A stretch of DNA of 64,000 nucleotides from CAXQZU01 sp964228555 (GTDB lineage: Bacteria; Planctomycetota; PLA2; JAEUHO01), in assembly GCA_964228555.1 (NCBI GenBank), contig CAXQZU010000017.1, positions 1-64,000 of the forward strand. The letters are read 5' to 3'. Below are positions 35,895 through 43,854 of this stretch, piece by piece. How positions within the stretch are numbered: position 1 is the stretch's first letter; every line of letters starts with the position of its first letter. The notes beneath the pieces are model-generated. The model was not told the origin of the DNA. It ran no database searches and worked only from the letters and a program-made list of their open reading frames with translations. The position numbers and the translations under genes were made by a program.

Positions 35895-36868
35895 TGAGCT
35901 CCCCCACGAACGACGTGCTGGCGTATGTCGAGGTGCGCGAGGGCGCGCCCAAGAAGTCGGCCGCCGAGGTTCTCACGGCCGGCCGCCTGCTGGCCGACCA
36001 GCTCGGCGGGCGCCTCGTGGCCCTGCTGGTGGGCGCCGGCGCGGCCCCCGCGGCCGCGCTGGGCCGCCACGGCGCCGACCGCGTGCTGGTGGTCGAGGGT
36101 GCGGCCTTCGCCCGCGCCACGCTCGAGGCCCACGGCGCGGCCGTGCAGGCGGCGCTGGCGGCCTGCTCGCCGCGTGCGCTGCTGCTCTCGGCCAGCGTGG
36201 TGGGCAAGGAGCTGGGCGCGTGGGTGGCCGGCACGACCGGTCGCGCGCTGGCCGCCGACGTGCTGTCGGTGGAGCTGCGCGACGGGCGCCTGGTGGCGCT
36301 CAAGCCCAAGTACGCCGGCAAGGCGCTGGCGCAGGTGGCGCTGGCGGGCCCGGCCGTGGTGTCGCTGCGCCCCAACGCCACGCCGGTGCGCGAGGCGGCC
36401 CGCACGGCCGTCGTCGAAGCGCTGGCCGTGGCGGCGCCCGCCGCGCGCGTGGTGGTCAAGGAGGTCGTGGCCGCCGCCACGCGTCGCGTGGAGCTGGCCG
36501 AGGCCGACATCGTGGTCTCGGGCGGGCGCGGGCTGGGCGGCCCCGAGCGCTGGGGCCTGGTCACCGACCTGGCCGCCGCGCTGGGCGCGGCCCACGGCGC
36601 CTCGCGCGCGGTGGTGGACGCCGGCTGGCGCCCGCACGGCGAGCAGGTGGGCCAGACGGGCAAGACCGTCTCGCCCAAGCTGTACGTGGCCTGCGGCATC
36701 AGCGGCGCCATCCAGCACCTGGCCGGCATGAGCGGCAGCAAGGTGATCGTGGCCATCAACAAGGACGCCGACGCGCCCATCTTCAAGGTGGCCGACTACG
36801 GCATCGTGGGCGACGTGCAGCAGGTGCTGCCCATGCTCACGGAGGCCGCGAAGTCCTTCCTGCGCTAG
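35894..36868 (+). CDS. etfA: Electron transfer flavoprotein subunit alpha
   Basis: This 324-residue FAD-binding subunit has the C-terminal FAD domain blocks VSGGRGLGGPERW, QVGQTGKTVSPKLYVACGIS, GAIQHLAGMSGSKVIVAINK and DADAPIFKVADYGIVGD. The N-terminal domain pairs with EtfB. Translation is coupled to etfB through TGATG. The ETF dehydrogenase (ETF:quinone oxidoreductase) is not in the window. Confidence 0.96.
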   Translation: MSSPTNDVLAYVEVREGAPKKSAAEVLTAGRLLADQLGGRLVALLVGAGAAPAAALGRHGADRVLVVEGAAFARATLEAHGAAVQAALAACSPRALLLSASVVGKELGAWVAGTTGRALAADVLSVELRDGRLVALKPKYAGKALAQVALAGPAVVSLRPNATPVREAARTAVVEALAVAAPAARVVVKEVVAAATRRVELAEADIVVSGGRGLGGPERWGLVTDLAAALGAAHGASRAVVDAGWRPHGEQVGQTGKTVSPKLYVACGISGAIQHLAGMSGSKVIVAINKDADAPIFKVADYGIVGDVQQVLPMLTEAAKSFLR

Positions 36869-36889
36869 CCCGCCGCGCGGCCGGCCGCG

Positions 36890-36895
36890 TAGGAT
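36890..36895 (+). promoter_or_regulatory. -10 element, leaderless membrane protein promoter
   Basis: TAGGAT ends six bases before the GTG at 36902, placing the predicted transcript start at the start codon of the two-gene unit. Confidence 0.5.
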
Positions 36896-36901
36896 GAGGC
36901 C

Positions 36902-37309
36902 GTGAAGCCGTCCCCGGCGACCTCCCCCACGCTGGGCCCGCGGCCTCCGGGCCGGCCGGGCCGCGACGGGCGCCGGGGCCGCGTGGCCTACGCGCTGCGC
37001 ACCATGCGCCGCAGCCCGCTGATGCGCTGGACGGCCATCGCCACCTTCCTCTGCTGGGGCGGCCTGCTGGGCCTGGTGATCTTCGGGCGCCTGAGCCTGC
37101 TGCAAGGCGGCCAGCTGAGCCTGCTGTCGCTGGGCGCGTGGTTCTTCCTGCTGTGGTGGTTTCCCATCATCGAGTTCACCACCGCGTTCCTGGCCCGCGA
37201 TCCTCGACGGGCGTGGATCGGGGTAGCCTTGGAGTGGGTCGCAGTGGGCGGCGTGGCCTTGGTGCACGTGCTGCTGACGATCATGGTCGTGGTCCTCGCG
37301 AGGTCCTGA
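36902..37309 (+). CDS. Small membrane protein
   Basis: This 135-residue protein has a basic Pro/Arg-rich N-terminus and three hydrophobic segments (ATFLCWGGLLGLVIFG, LGAWFFLLWWFPIIEF, GGVALVHVLLTIMVVVLA). No family is recognised. The GTG start is supported by a promoter hexamer six bases upstream. It is followed by a secreted protein gene with a TGATG overlap. Confidence 0.7.
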   Translation: MKPSPATSPTLGPRPPGRPGRDGRRGRVAYALRTMRRSPLMRWTAIATFLCWGGLLGLVIFGRLSLLQGGQLSLLSLGAWFFLLWWFPIIEFTTAFLARDPRRAWIGVALEWVAVGGVALVHVLLTIMVVVLARS

Positions 37310-38073
37310 TGCGCATCCCTGCAGCCCTGTCCTGGCCCTGCGTCCTGCTCCTGGCGTGCGCAGGCCCCTGCGCACGCGCGCTGGCCGACGTCCCGGTGGC
37401 CCCTCCGCCGGCCGCACCGGCGCCCCAGCCCGCGGCGACGCCCGAGCCCGCCCCCGGCCACGAGTGGAGCCCGGCGCCCGCGGCGCCGCCGGCCGCTGCG
37501 CCCGCCGGGCCCCCGCCCGGTCGCGCCGCGGTCGATCCCTCGCTGCGCAGCCCCGTGGTGCGCCGCGCGGGCAGCGTGGCCGGCGCGCCGGCCGCGCCCA
37601 TCGCGCCCGTCGCCGCGGCGCCGGCACCCGCCGCAGCGCCGGCACCCGCCGCGGCAGGCGCCACGGTCGCGGCCAGCATCCTGCAGGTGGGCAAGCAGCA
37701 CAACGTGCCGCTCACGGACGGCTCGCTGGCGCTGGCCCTGCGCACCACCTTCCGTGTCGAGGCGCCCGGGGGGGGCACCTTCCGCGTGTGGGCGAGCTTC
37801 CACGACGGCGACAGCGGCGAGCCCATCCGCAGCACGCGCCCCTCCTTTGCCAAGCCGGGCGGGCAAGCCCACGTGGTGACGCTGCCCGTCGCCGGGGCGG
37901 CCGGCGAGACCTTCGACGCGCCGCTGCTGGTGCCCTACACCGTGTTCCCCAACCCGGGGGAGGGCAAGACCCTGCCCGTGCAGGCGCGCATCGAGCTGAC
38001 GCAGGTGGGGGCAGACGGCCGAGAGGTGGTCGTCGCTCGCGCCACGACCACCTTCCGCGTGCACGGCGCCTAG
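37309..38073 (+). CDS. Secreted protein with Pro/Ala-rich linker and beta domain
   Basis: This 254-residue protein has a signal peptide (LSWPCVLLLACAGPCARALA), about 90 residues of Pro/Ala low complexity, then a 130-residue beta-rich domain (TFRVEAPGGGTFRVWASFHDG, TTFRVHGA at the end). No catalytic motif is visible. It is translationally coupled to the membrane protein gene upstream, suggesting that the two work together at the envelope. Confidence 0.68.
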   Translation: MRIPAALSWPCVLLLACAGPCARALADVPVAPPPAAPAPQPAATPEPAPGHEWSPAPAAPPAAAPAGPPPGRAAVDPSLRSPVVRRAGSVAGAPAAPIAPVAAAPAPAAAPAPAAAGATVAASILQVGKQHNVPLTDGSLALALRTTFRVEAPGGGTFRVWASFHDGDSGEPIRSTRPSFAKPGGQAHVVTLPVAGAAGETFDAPLLVPYTVFPNPGEGKTLPVQARIELTQVGADGREVVVARATTTFRVHGA

Positions 38074-38099
38074 CGCCGCGCAGCACGCGCGGCGCTAGG
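38069..38099. terminator. Bidirectional hairpin at convergent stops
   Basis: CCTAGCGCCGCG (38069-38080) and CGCGGCGCTAGG (38088-38099) form a perfect 12-bp inverted repeat with a 7-base loop. Both stop codons of the convergent genes (TAG at 38071-38073 and, on the minus strand, at 38097-38095) are inside the stem. No T-tract follows on either side. Confidence 0.65.
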
Positions 38100-38766
38100 C
38101 CGCCTTGAAGCGGTACCCGGAGCCGCGCACCGTCTCGATCCACTCCTCGCCCAGCTTGGTGCGCAGCTTGTTGATGAAGTTGTCGATGGTCCGAGGCGTG
38201 CCCTCGTAGGCATGGCCCCACACCTTGTCGAGGATGGTGTCGCGGGTGAGCACGCGGCCGCGGCCCTGGATCAGCACCTTGAGCAGGTTGAACTCGCGCG
38301 TGCTGCACTCCAGCTCGCGTCCGTCCACCCACAGCTTCTGGGCGGCGAAGTCGATCTTGAGGTTGCCCTCGGCGAACACGTCGGACTCGCCGGCCAGCGT
38401 GCGTCGGCGACGCAGGGCCGCCTTGATGCGCGCCACCAGCTCGCGGATGCTGAAGGGCTTGGTGACGTAGTCGTCGGCGCCCAGCTCGAGGCCCAGCACC
38501 TTGTCGCCCTCGTCGCCCTTGGCCGAGAGGATCACCACCGGGATCCCGGCGTCGTAGCGGCGCAGCGTGCGGCACACCTCGAAGCCGTTGAGCTTGGGCA
38601 GCATCAGGTCCAGCAGGATCAGGTCGGGCTTCTGGTCGAAGGCGCGCTGCACCGCCTCGTCGCCGTCGCGGGCGATGTCCACGGTGAAGCCCTCGAACTC
38701 GAGGCTGCGCTTGAGGCCCTGGCGGATGGTGGCGTCGTCCTCGACGACAAGGATGCGGTTGCTCAT
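38095..38766 (-). CDS. OmpR/PhoB-family response regulator
   Basis: This 223-residue regulator has a receiver domain with the acidic pair ED at 10-11, the phosphorylation site D53 in ILLDLMLPKL and Lys in YVTKPFS. A winged-helix DNA-binding domain follows, ending TIDNFINKLRTKLGEEWIETVRGSGYRF. Its ATG overlaps the stop of the histidine kinase gene upstream as ATGA, so the two form a coupled two-component system. The regulated genes cannot be told from the sequence. Confidence 0.94.
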   Translation of the reverse strand: MSNRILVVEDDATIRQGLKRSLEFEGFTVDIARDGDEAVQRAFDQKPDLILLDLMLPKLNGFEVCRTLRRYDAGIPVVILSAKGDEGDKVLGLELGADDYVTKPFSIRELVARIKAALRRRRTLAGESDVFAEGNLKIDFAAQKLWVDGRELECSTREFNLLKVLIQGRGRVLTRDTILDKVWGHAYEGTPRTIDNFINKLRTKLGEEWIETVRGSGYRFKAA

Positions 38767-40895
38767 GGTGCGCTCGGGGCGGGAGGGTGGGCGGGAGGAG
38801 GGAAGGGTGGCGTCCCGGCCGGCGACGGCGGTTCGGCCGGCCGGCTGGCGGACGGGTCCGAGGGTAGGGCAGACCCGGGGGCAGGCGCCTGCGGCGCGGG
38901 CAGGGGGTCCCGGCAGGCGGGCAGGGAGAGGTGGAAGGCGCTGCCCACGCCGCCGGGACCACCCTCGACGTGGATGCGGCCGCGGTGGGCGCGCACGATG
39001 CTGCGCACCAGCGCCAGGCCCAGCCCGGTGCCGGCCACCTCGCGCGTGAGGTAGTTCTCGGCCCGGTAGAACATCTCGAACACGCGCTTGCGCTCGGCCC
39101 GGGGGATGCCCACGCCGTCGTCCACCACGCTCAGCACCACGCGCGAGCCACGCCGGCGCGCGGAGAGCTCGATGCGCGCCCGGTCGCCGCGCTTGTACTT
39201 CCACGCGTTGCCCAGCAGGTTGCCGATGGCGTCCTCGATGGCATGGCTGTCCATGCGCACGGGCAGCGGCTCGGCCGGCAGGTGCACGTGCAGGTCCAGC
39301 CCGGGCTCGGTGACCAGGCGGCGGAAGCGCTGCAGCGCCTCGCGCACGGGCAGGGCGAGGTCGCCCGGCACGAGGTCGTAGGGCGCACCGCGGGCCTCGC
39401 GCGCCAGCGCCTCGGTCATGCGAGCCACGATGCGCTGCAGGCGCTGGCTCTCCTGCGAGAGCACCGCCAGCCCCTCGGCCCGCTCCTGCTCGCCCTCCAG
39501 CTGCCCGTCCTGCAGCAGCTCGGTGTAGAGCGCGATGCTGGTGAGCGGCGTCTTGAGCTCGTGCGAGAGGTTCGACACGAAGTCGGCCTTCAGGCGCGCG
39601 AGGTGCACCTCGCGCTGCCAGGCGCGCACGAGCACCACCGCACCCACCAGCAGGCCCACCGCGGCCAGCCCGATGATGCCCCAGTAGAAGCCCTCGCTGC
39701 GGCCCCCGGCGGGCTCGGGCGGCAGCCGGTCACGGTAGAGCGCCACGCGCAGCGGCAGCTCCAGCGTGCCCTCGCGGCCCAGGTCCTGCTGCCACAGCGG
39801 GCGGCCCGGGACCTCCACGCCGCTGCGCAGCACCTCCAGCCGCACGCCGCCACGGGCCAGCGCGTCCTCGTCCAGCCGGCCGAGCGCGACGTTGCGGGCC
39901 TCCTCGGGCAGCAGGCGCACCAGCACGAGGCGGTCGGGGATGCGCGTGGAGCGCTCCACGGCCAGCACCTCGCCCTGCGCCGCCAGCACCTGCCGCGGCG
40001 CCGGCTCGCCGCCGGCGCGCTCGGCCTCGCGGTAGCGACGCGCCACGGCCTCCAGCGCGGGCCGCAGCAGGTCGAGCCCCTCGCGCGCGCGCCGGAACTC
40101 CTGCAGCATGGCCTGCAGCGCGTCACGGTCCTCCTCGCAGGCAATCGCCGCGTCGGCGTGGGCATGGATGCGCTGGAGGTAGCGCAGCGACTCGTCGTCG
40201 CCATCTCCCTCGCGGCCGCTGTTCATGGCGGCCGCCTCCAGCGACAGCAGCAGCACCTGCCTCAGCGGCGGCTGCAGCACCATGCCCTGCGTGCGCGCCA
40301 GCGCCGCGTGCTCCAGCAACGCCGACGCCCATGCCAGCCCGTCGGGGAAGCCCGCCGGCACGCTGGAGGGGTCGCGCCGCAGGGCGTGCGTGCCCACGAG
40401 GCCGGCCAGCAGGCGCACCGCCTCGGCGTGGGCTCCCTGGCGCTGGGCCGCCTCGAGCCGCAGCCGCAGCGGATCCACGTCGTCGCGTGCGTAGATCGCG
40501 CGCGACTCCAGCTCCAGGCGCACCTTGGCCGGCAGCCACAGCCGCTGGACCCCGTTCATCCAGCGCACCGTGCCGCTGTCCTCCAGCTGCAGCACCAGGT
40601 CCACCATGCGGCCGCTGCTGCGGCTGCGCAGGCGCCGCAAGTCCTCCGGCGAGGCCACGGCCAGGGCCTCGCCCAGCACCTCGTCGAGGTCGGTGCGCAC
40701 GCGGGCCAGCATGCCCTCGGCGTCCGCGATGGCCTCGCTGTCGGCGCGCTCGCGGCTCTCGCGCGCGGCCTCGCGCCGGTCGCGCGAGATGGCGCCCAGG
40801 CCCAGCACGCCGACCACGATGACCTGCAGGCACACCACCAGCACGATCACCGTGGCGGTCTTGCTGGGGCTGCTGGCGAGGGGTGCGGCACGCAT
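38763..40895 (-). CDS. Membrane sensor histidine kinase
   Basis: This 710-residue kinase has a first membrane segment near residues 13-36 (VIVLVVCLQVIVVGVLGLG), an extracytoplasmic region of roughly 370 residues without a recognised sensor domain, and a second segment (GIIGLAAVGLLVGAVVLV). The HisKA block FVSNLSHELKTPLTS holds the phospho-acceptor His. The HATPase domain has the N box (AIGNLLGNAWKYK), DDGVGIP and GTGLGLALV. A Pro/Ser-rich tail of about 50 residues ends the protein. The start at 40895 is chosen because the membrane segment follows closely; an upstream extension to 41021 is basic and unlikely. Confidence 0.9.
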   Translation of the reverse strand: MRAAPLASSPSKTATVIVLVVCLQVIVVGVLGLGAISRDRREAARESRERADSEAIADAEGMLARVRTDLDEVLGEALAVASPEDLRRLRSRSSGRMVDLVLQLEDSGTVRWMNGVQRLWLPAKVRLELESRAIYARDDVDPLRLRLEAAQRQGAHAEAVRLLAGLVGTHALRRDPSSVPAGFPDGLAWASALLEHAALARTQGMVLQPPLRQVLLLSLEAAAMNSGREGDGDDESLRYLQRIHAHADAAIACEEDRDALQAMLQEFRRAREGLDLLRPALEAVARRYREAERAGGEPAPRQVLAAQGEVLAVERSTRIPDRLVLVRLLPEEARNVALGRLDEDALARGGVRLEVLRSGVEVPGRPLWQQDLGREGTLELPLRVALYRDRLPPEPAGGRSEGFYWGIIGLAAVGLLVGAVVLVRAWQREVHLARLKADFVSNLSHELKTPLTSIALYTELLQDGQLEGEQERAEGLAVLSQESQRLQRIVARMTEALAREARGAPYDLVPGDLALPVREALQRFRRLVTEPGLDLHVHLPAEPLPVRMDSHAIEDAIGNLLGNAWKYKRGDRARIELSARRRGSRVVLSVVDDGVGIPRAERKRVFEMFYRAENYLTREVAGTGLGLALVRSIVRAHRGRIHVEGGPGGVGSAFHLSLPACRDPLPAPQAPAPGSALPSDPSASRPAEPPSPAGTPPFPPPAHPPAPSAP

Positions 40896-40962
40896 CGGGG
40901 CATGCGCCCGCAACGCAGGGCGCGGGGAGGAGGCCTCTCCCGGCCCGCACGGGCGCCGGGGC

Positions 40963-40968
40963 ACGGTA
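40963..40968 (-). promoter_or_regulatory. -10 element for the kinase/regulator operon
   Basis: TACCGT on the minus strand predicts a start near 40956 and a leader of about 60 bases before the kinase gene. Confidence 0.3.
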
Positions 40969-41051
40969 GCACCGCCACGCCCACGGGGACCCCGCCGCGC
41001 GGGCTGGGTGGGCCTTGCCACGCCCGCGGGCGGGCCCCCCGTGGAGCGTGC

Positions 41052-41837
41052 CTAGGCCGGGCGCAGGTCCATGGCGTGCTCGATCCGCACGCGGCGGCGC
41101 CGTCCCTGTTGCTCCACCTCGAGGCCGTCGAGCCCCGCGTGGAGCAGCCGGCCCGCGTGGCGCGTGCTGCCCTCCGTCCAGGTCACCTGCGCGCCCTGCA
41201 GCGCCTGGCGGCCGGCGTAGTCCTGCGCCAGGCTCGCGCGAGCGGCGGGCGTGCGCAGCGCGGCGAGGCGGGCGTCTGCTGCGCGCAGCAGGTCCGTGAG
41301 CAGGGCATCGCGCGACACGGGCCGTCCCACGTGAGGCTCCAGCGCGCACAGCGTGGAGCGCAGGTCGTCGGGCAGGTCCGGCGGCACCTGCACGAGGTTG
41401 AGCCCGATGCCGGCCACCACCAGCCCCTGCGGACCGCCGGGACCCTCCAGCAGGATGCCCCCCACCTTGCGGCCCGACAGCCACAGGTCGTTGGGCCACT
41501 TGAGCGCCACGTCATGGGCGCCGGCGCCCTGCAGCGCATCGGCGACGGCCAGCGCGACGGCTGCCACCACCGGCCCCGGCAGGTCCTCGGGCGAGGCGGG
41601 CAGCAGCAAGGAGGCGTAGAGGCCCCCGCGCGGCGAGGCGAACGCGCGCCCCTCGCGCCCCCGACCGGCCTGCTGCTCGTCGGCCACGACCACCGTGCGG
41701 GCGGGCGCGCCCGCCGCGCGCAGGCAGGCGGCGTCGTCGTTGGTGCTGCGCGTGCGGTTGCGGTGCACCACGGTCCAGCCGCTGGCCGCCGCCAGCGCGG
41801 AGGCATCCAGCGACTGCGGGTCGTGTCGGGCGGCCAC
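41052..41837 (-). CDS. birA: Biotin-protein ligase
   Basis: This 261-residue ligase attaches biotin to carrier lysines of carboxylases through biotinyl-AMP. The ATP/biotin-binding motif reads AGRGREGRAFASPRGGLYAS, with Phe where Trp is common. KWPNDLWLSGRKVGGILLE carries the catalytic lysine region. No N-terminal winged-helix repressor domain is present, so it is a monofunctional class I enzyme. The start is a GTG, four bases after the stop of the small membrane protein gene. Confidence 0.93.
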   Translation of the reverse strand: MAARHDPQSLDASALAAASGWTVVHRNRTRSTNDDAACLRAAGAPARTVVVADEQQAGRGREGRAFASPRGGLYASLLLPASPEDLPGPVVAAVALAVADALQGAGAHDVALKWPNDLWLSGRKVGGILLEGPGGPQGLVVAGIGLNLVQVPPDLPDDLRSTLCALEPHVGRPVSRDALLTDLLRAADARLAALRTPAARASLAQDYAGRQALQGAQVTWTEGSTRHAGRLLHAGLDGLEVEQQGRRRRVRIEHAMDLRPA

Positions 41838-41841
41838 GGGC

Positions 41842-42162
41842 CTAGCCCCCGCCCAGCCAGCGCTTGATGCGCGCCCGCCAGCGCCGCACGTCCGGGGCCA
41901 CCTCGCTGCGCACGCGCAGGTAGAGGCCGCTGCCCAGCAACCCCAGCGCGCACAGGTCCCACCAGTGACCGCCCACGTAGAGGTCGGCCAGCCAGCCCGC
42001 CGAGCGCGTCGCGAAGGCTGCGCTGCCCATCAAGGCCAGCAGCGGGCCCAGCCCACGGCGCCGCTTCCACACCCACCACGCCACCACCGTGAAGGCAGCC
42101 CAGCCCACGGCCTCGAGCAGCACGGGCAGGCTCAGGTCGGCGAGCACGGGCGCAGCGGGCAT
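41842..42162 (-). CDS. Small membrane protein upstream of birA
   Basis: This 106-residue protein has about three hydrophobic segments (LEAVGWAAFTVVAWWVW, LGPLLALMGSAAFATRSAGWL, WDLCALGLLGSGLYL) and a basic C-terminus. No family is recognised. It precedes birA by four bases in a probable operon. The ATG at 42162 is favoured over an upstream TTG because a TACCCT hexamer sits seven bases before it. Confidence 0.68.
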   Translation of the reverse strand: MPAAPVLADLSLPVLLEAVGWAAFTVVAWWVWKRRRGLGPLLALMGSAAFATRSAGWLADLYVGGHWWDLCALGLLGSGLYLRVRSEVAPDVRRWRARIKRWLGGG

Positions 42163-42169
42163 GGGCGCA

Positions 42170-42175
42170 AGGGTA
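42170..42175 (-). promoter_or_regulatory. -10 element, leaderless membrane protein-birA promoter
   Basis: TACCCT on the minus strand ends seven bases before the ATG at 42162, predicting a leaderless transcript that includes birA. Confidence 0.5.
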
Positions 42176-42213
42176 GGCGCACGCCGGGCCAACGCCCCGC
42201 GCGGCCCCGGCCC

Positions 42214-42609
42214 TCACACGGTCGTCGTGGGCGGCGACGGAGGGGCCGGCGGCGCAGGCGGCGTGCCGCCCGGCGGCGGGGCCGGCGGCGTGCCCGCCGT
42301 CAGGTCATGCACCTTCTTGCGCAGCGCGTCGAGCTCGCCCGTGATCTGCGCCCGCACCGAGAGCACGAAGCCTGCCGTGAGCGCCAGCGTGGTGAGCACG
42401 GTGAGGGTCGGGCCCCCGAAGAACTCGTTGAAGAACATCATCAGGAACTCGAAGGCGAACACGCCGGCGGCCACCAGCATGACGAGGTAGCCAGCGCCCT
42501 TGGTCTTCTTCCAGATCCAGAAGCAGACCACGGCCCACACCACCCAGGCGAGGAACAGCAGCAGGCCGGAGAGGTTGACGATGGCCAGCACGGGAGCAGG
42601 CAGGGTCAT
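42214..42609 (-). CDS. Membrane protein with Pro-rich C-terminal tail
   Basis: This 131-residue protein has three hydrophobic segments (LAIVNLSGLLLFLAWVVWAVVCFWIW read in two parts, YLVMLVAAGVFAFEFLMMFF, LTVLTTLALTAGFVLSV), then a short coiled coil (ELDALRKKVHDL) and a Pro/Gly/Thr tail. No family is recognised. It could assemble into an oligomer through the coiled coil. It follows the HTH gene on the same strand after 57 bases. Confidence 0.68.
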   Translation of the reverse strand: MTLPAPVLAIVNLSGLLLFLAWVVWAVVCFWIWKKTKGAGYLVMLVAAGVFAFEFLMMFFNEFFGGPTLTVLTTLALTAGFVLSVRAQITGELDALRKKVHDLTAGTPPAPPPGGTPPAPPAPPSPPTTTV

Positions 42610-42666
42610 GCAGGGCCTCCAGCGCGCGCGTGCGCCGCTTCACCCTCCCGCCACCGGCGAGCCCTG

Positions 42667-43665
42667 TCAAGGCTGCCTCCTCGGGCCCAGCGGGATGCGC
42701 TCCACCTCGCGCCCATGCCCGTCGAGGCGCAGCAAGAGACCACGCGAGAGACGCAGGGCGCCGGGGCGCCACGCGAGCGCACAGCAGGCGCTGGCCCACG
42801 CCAGGGCAGCCGGCTCGTCCGTGCAGGCGTGATCGGGGGCCTCGTAGGTCACCTGCCCGAGATCCTCCATGTCGGGGTCGAGCGCCAGCGTGAGCTGCGG
42901 GCGCAGCGGGCGCGACGCCCAGCGCTCGAAGGCTGCCGCGAGGCCGGCCTGCTCGCGTGCCTCGAGGGCCTCGCGCCGCGCAGGCTCCATCCCGACCGCA
43001 TCGCACACGGCGCGCACCCACGCCGCATCGAAGCGCCGCTGGCCACGCTCCCACTCGGCCAGCCCACCGCCGGCCGTGCGCTGGCGCCCCGTGCGCTGCA
43101 TGATGTCGCCGTACGAGAGTCGCGCGCGCTCGCGACAGCGCACGAACTCCTCGCGCAGGTGCAGCCCGAGGAACTGCTGGGGATCCGGGCGCCCCTCGTC
43201 GGGATCCTTGCGGGCACGGCGCGCGAAGAGGTCGCCAGCCCCCGGCAGGCGCGTCCAGTGCGCCGCCTCCCACCATGCACGGCCCGCAGCGCCGCGGCCG
43301 GCGGGCGCCCGCCGCTGGCGCACGATGACACCGGCGTGCACGTCGAGCTCGAGCAGCTGCGCCGGGCGGGCGGCGGGGTCGCGCGTGCGGCCGCGAGCGA
43401 GGGGCAATCGGTAGAGGCCGCTGACCCAGCCGGCGAGCAGGGGCGGCCCCTCGCGCAGCGACCACTGCCCGTCCAGCGCGGCCAGCCACACCCGGCCCTC
43501 GCGCAGCTCCCACGTGGCCGCGTAGCCCCGCCAGCAACCGCTGCTCCAGGCCTCCGCGCCGAGGCGGCGCACGCCCTCCACCTCGGCCACGGGGAAGGAG
43601 AGGAAATCGGGGACCTGCACCGGCTGGCCCTCGATGCGGACCAGGTCCGGCACCTGCGCGGTCAT
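42667..43665 (-). CDS. Protein with embedded XRE-type helix-turn-helix
   Basis: This 332-residue protein has an XRE-like helix-turn-helix at about residues 165-230 (REEFVRCRERARLSYGDIMQ, LAEWERGQRRFDAAWVRAVC). The flanking regions are Arg/Trp rich with beta-type patterns (VQVPDFLSFPVAEVEGVRRL and CALAWRPGALRLSRGLLLRL). The position of the HTH in the middle, not at an end, is unusual for XRE regulators. GGAGGG precedes the ATG. It is divergent from the cytochrome protein gene. A transcription regulator is the best guess. Confidence 0.65.
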   Translation of the reverse strand: MTAQVPDLVRIEGQPVQVPDFLSFPVAEVEGVRRLGAEAWSSGCWRGYAATWELREGRVWLAALDGQWSLREGPPLLAGWVSGLYRLPLARGRTRDPAARPAQLLELDVHAGVIVRQRRAPAGRGAAGRAWWEAAHWTRLPGAGDLFARRARKDPDEGRPDPQQFLGLHLREEFVRCRERARLSYGDIMQRTGRQRTAGGGLAEWERGQRRFDAAWVRAVCDAVGMEPARREALEAREQAGLAAAFERWASRPLRPQLTLALDPDMEDLGQVTYEAPDHACTDEPAALAWASACCALAWRPGALRLSRGLLLRLDGHGREVERIPLGPRRQP

Positions 43666-43854
43666 CGAGCCCTCCGCCAGCCCGCCGGCCGGCGGGCACG
43701 GGGGGCACCCCCCCGGCACGGCGCACGCAAGCCGCTTCCCATCCAGCACCTCCCCCGCCCAGCCCCGCGGGGCCGGCGCACGCTCTTGGCCGTCGAGCCA
43801 ACCATCCATCACGGCAAGGGGGCTGTCCAGCCGCCCCTGCGGTTCAATGCTGTC

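Noticed and set aside
42636..42670. Perfect TTGACA (minus strand) upstream of the 42214-42609 gene
   Set aside because: At 17 bases downstream the sequence is GAGGGT, a poor -10 element, and TTGACA overlaps the end of the preceding gene; probably chance.
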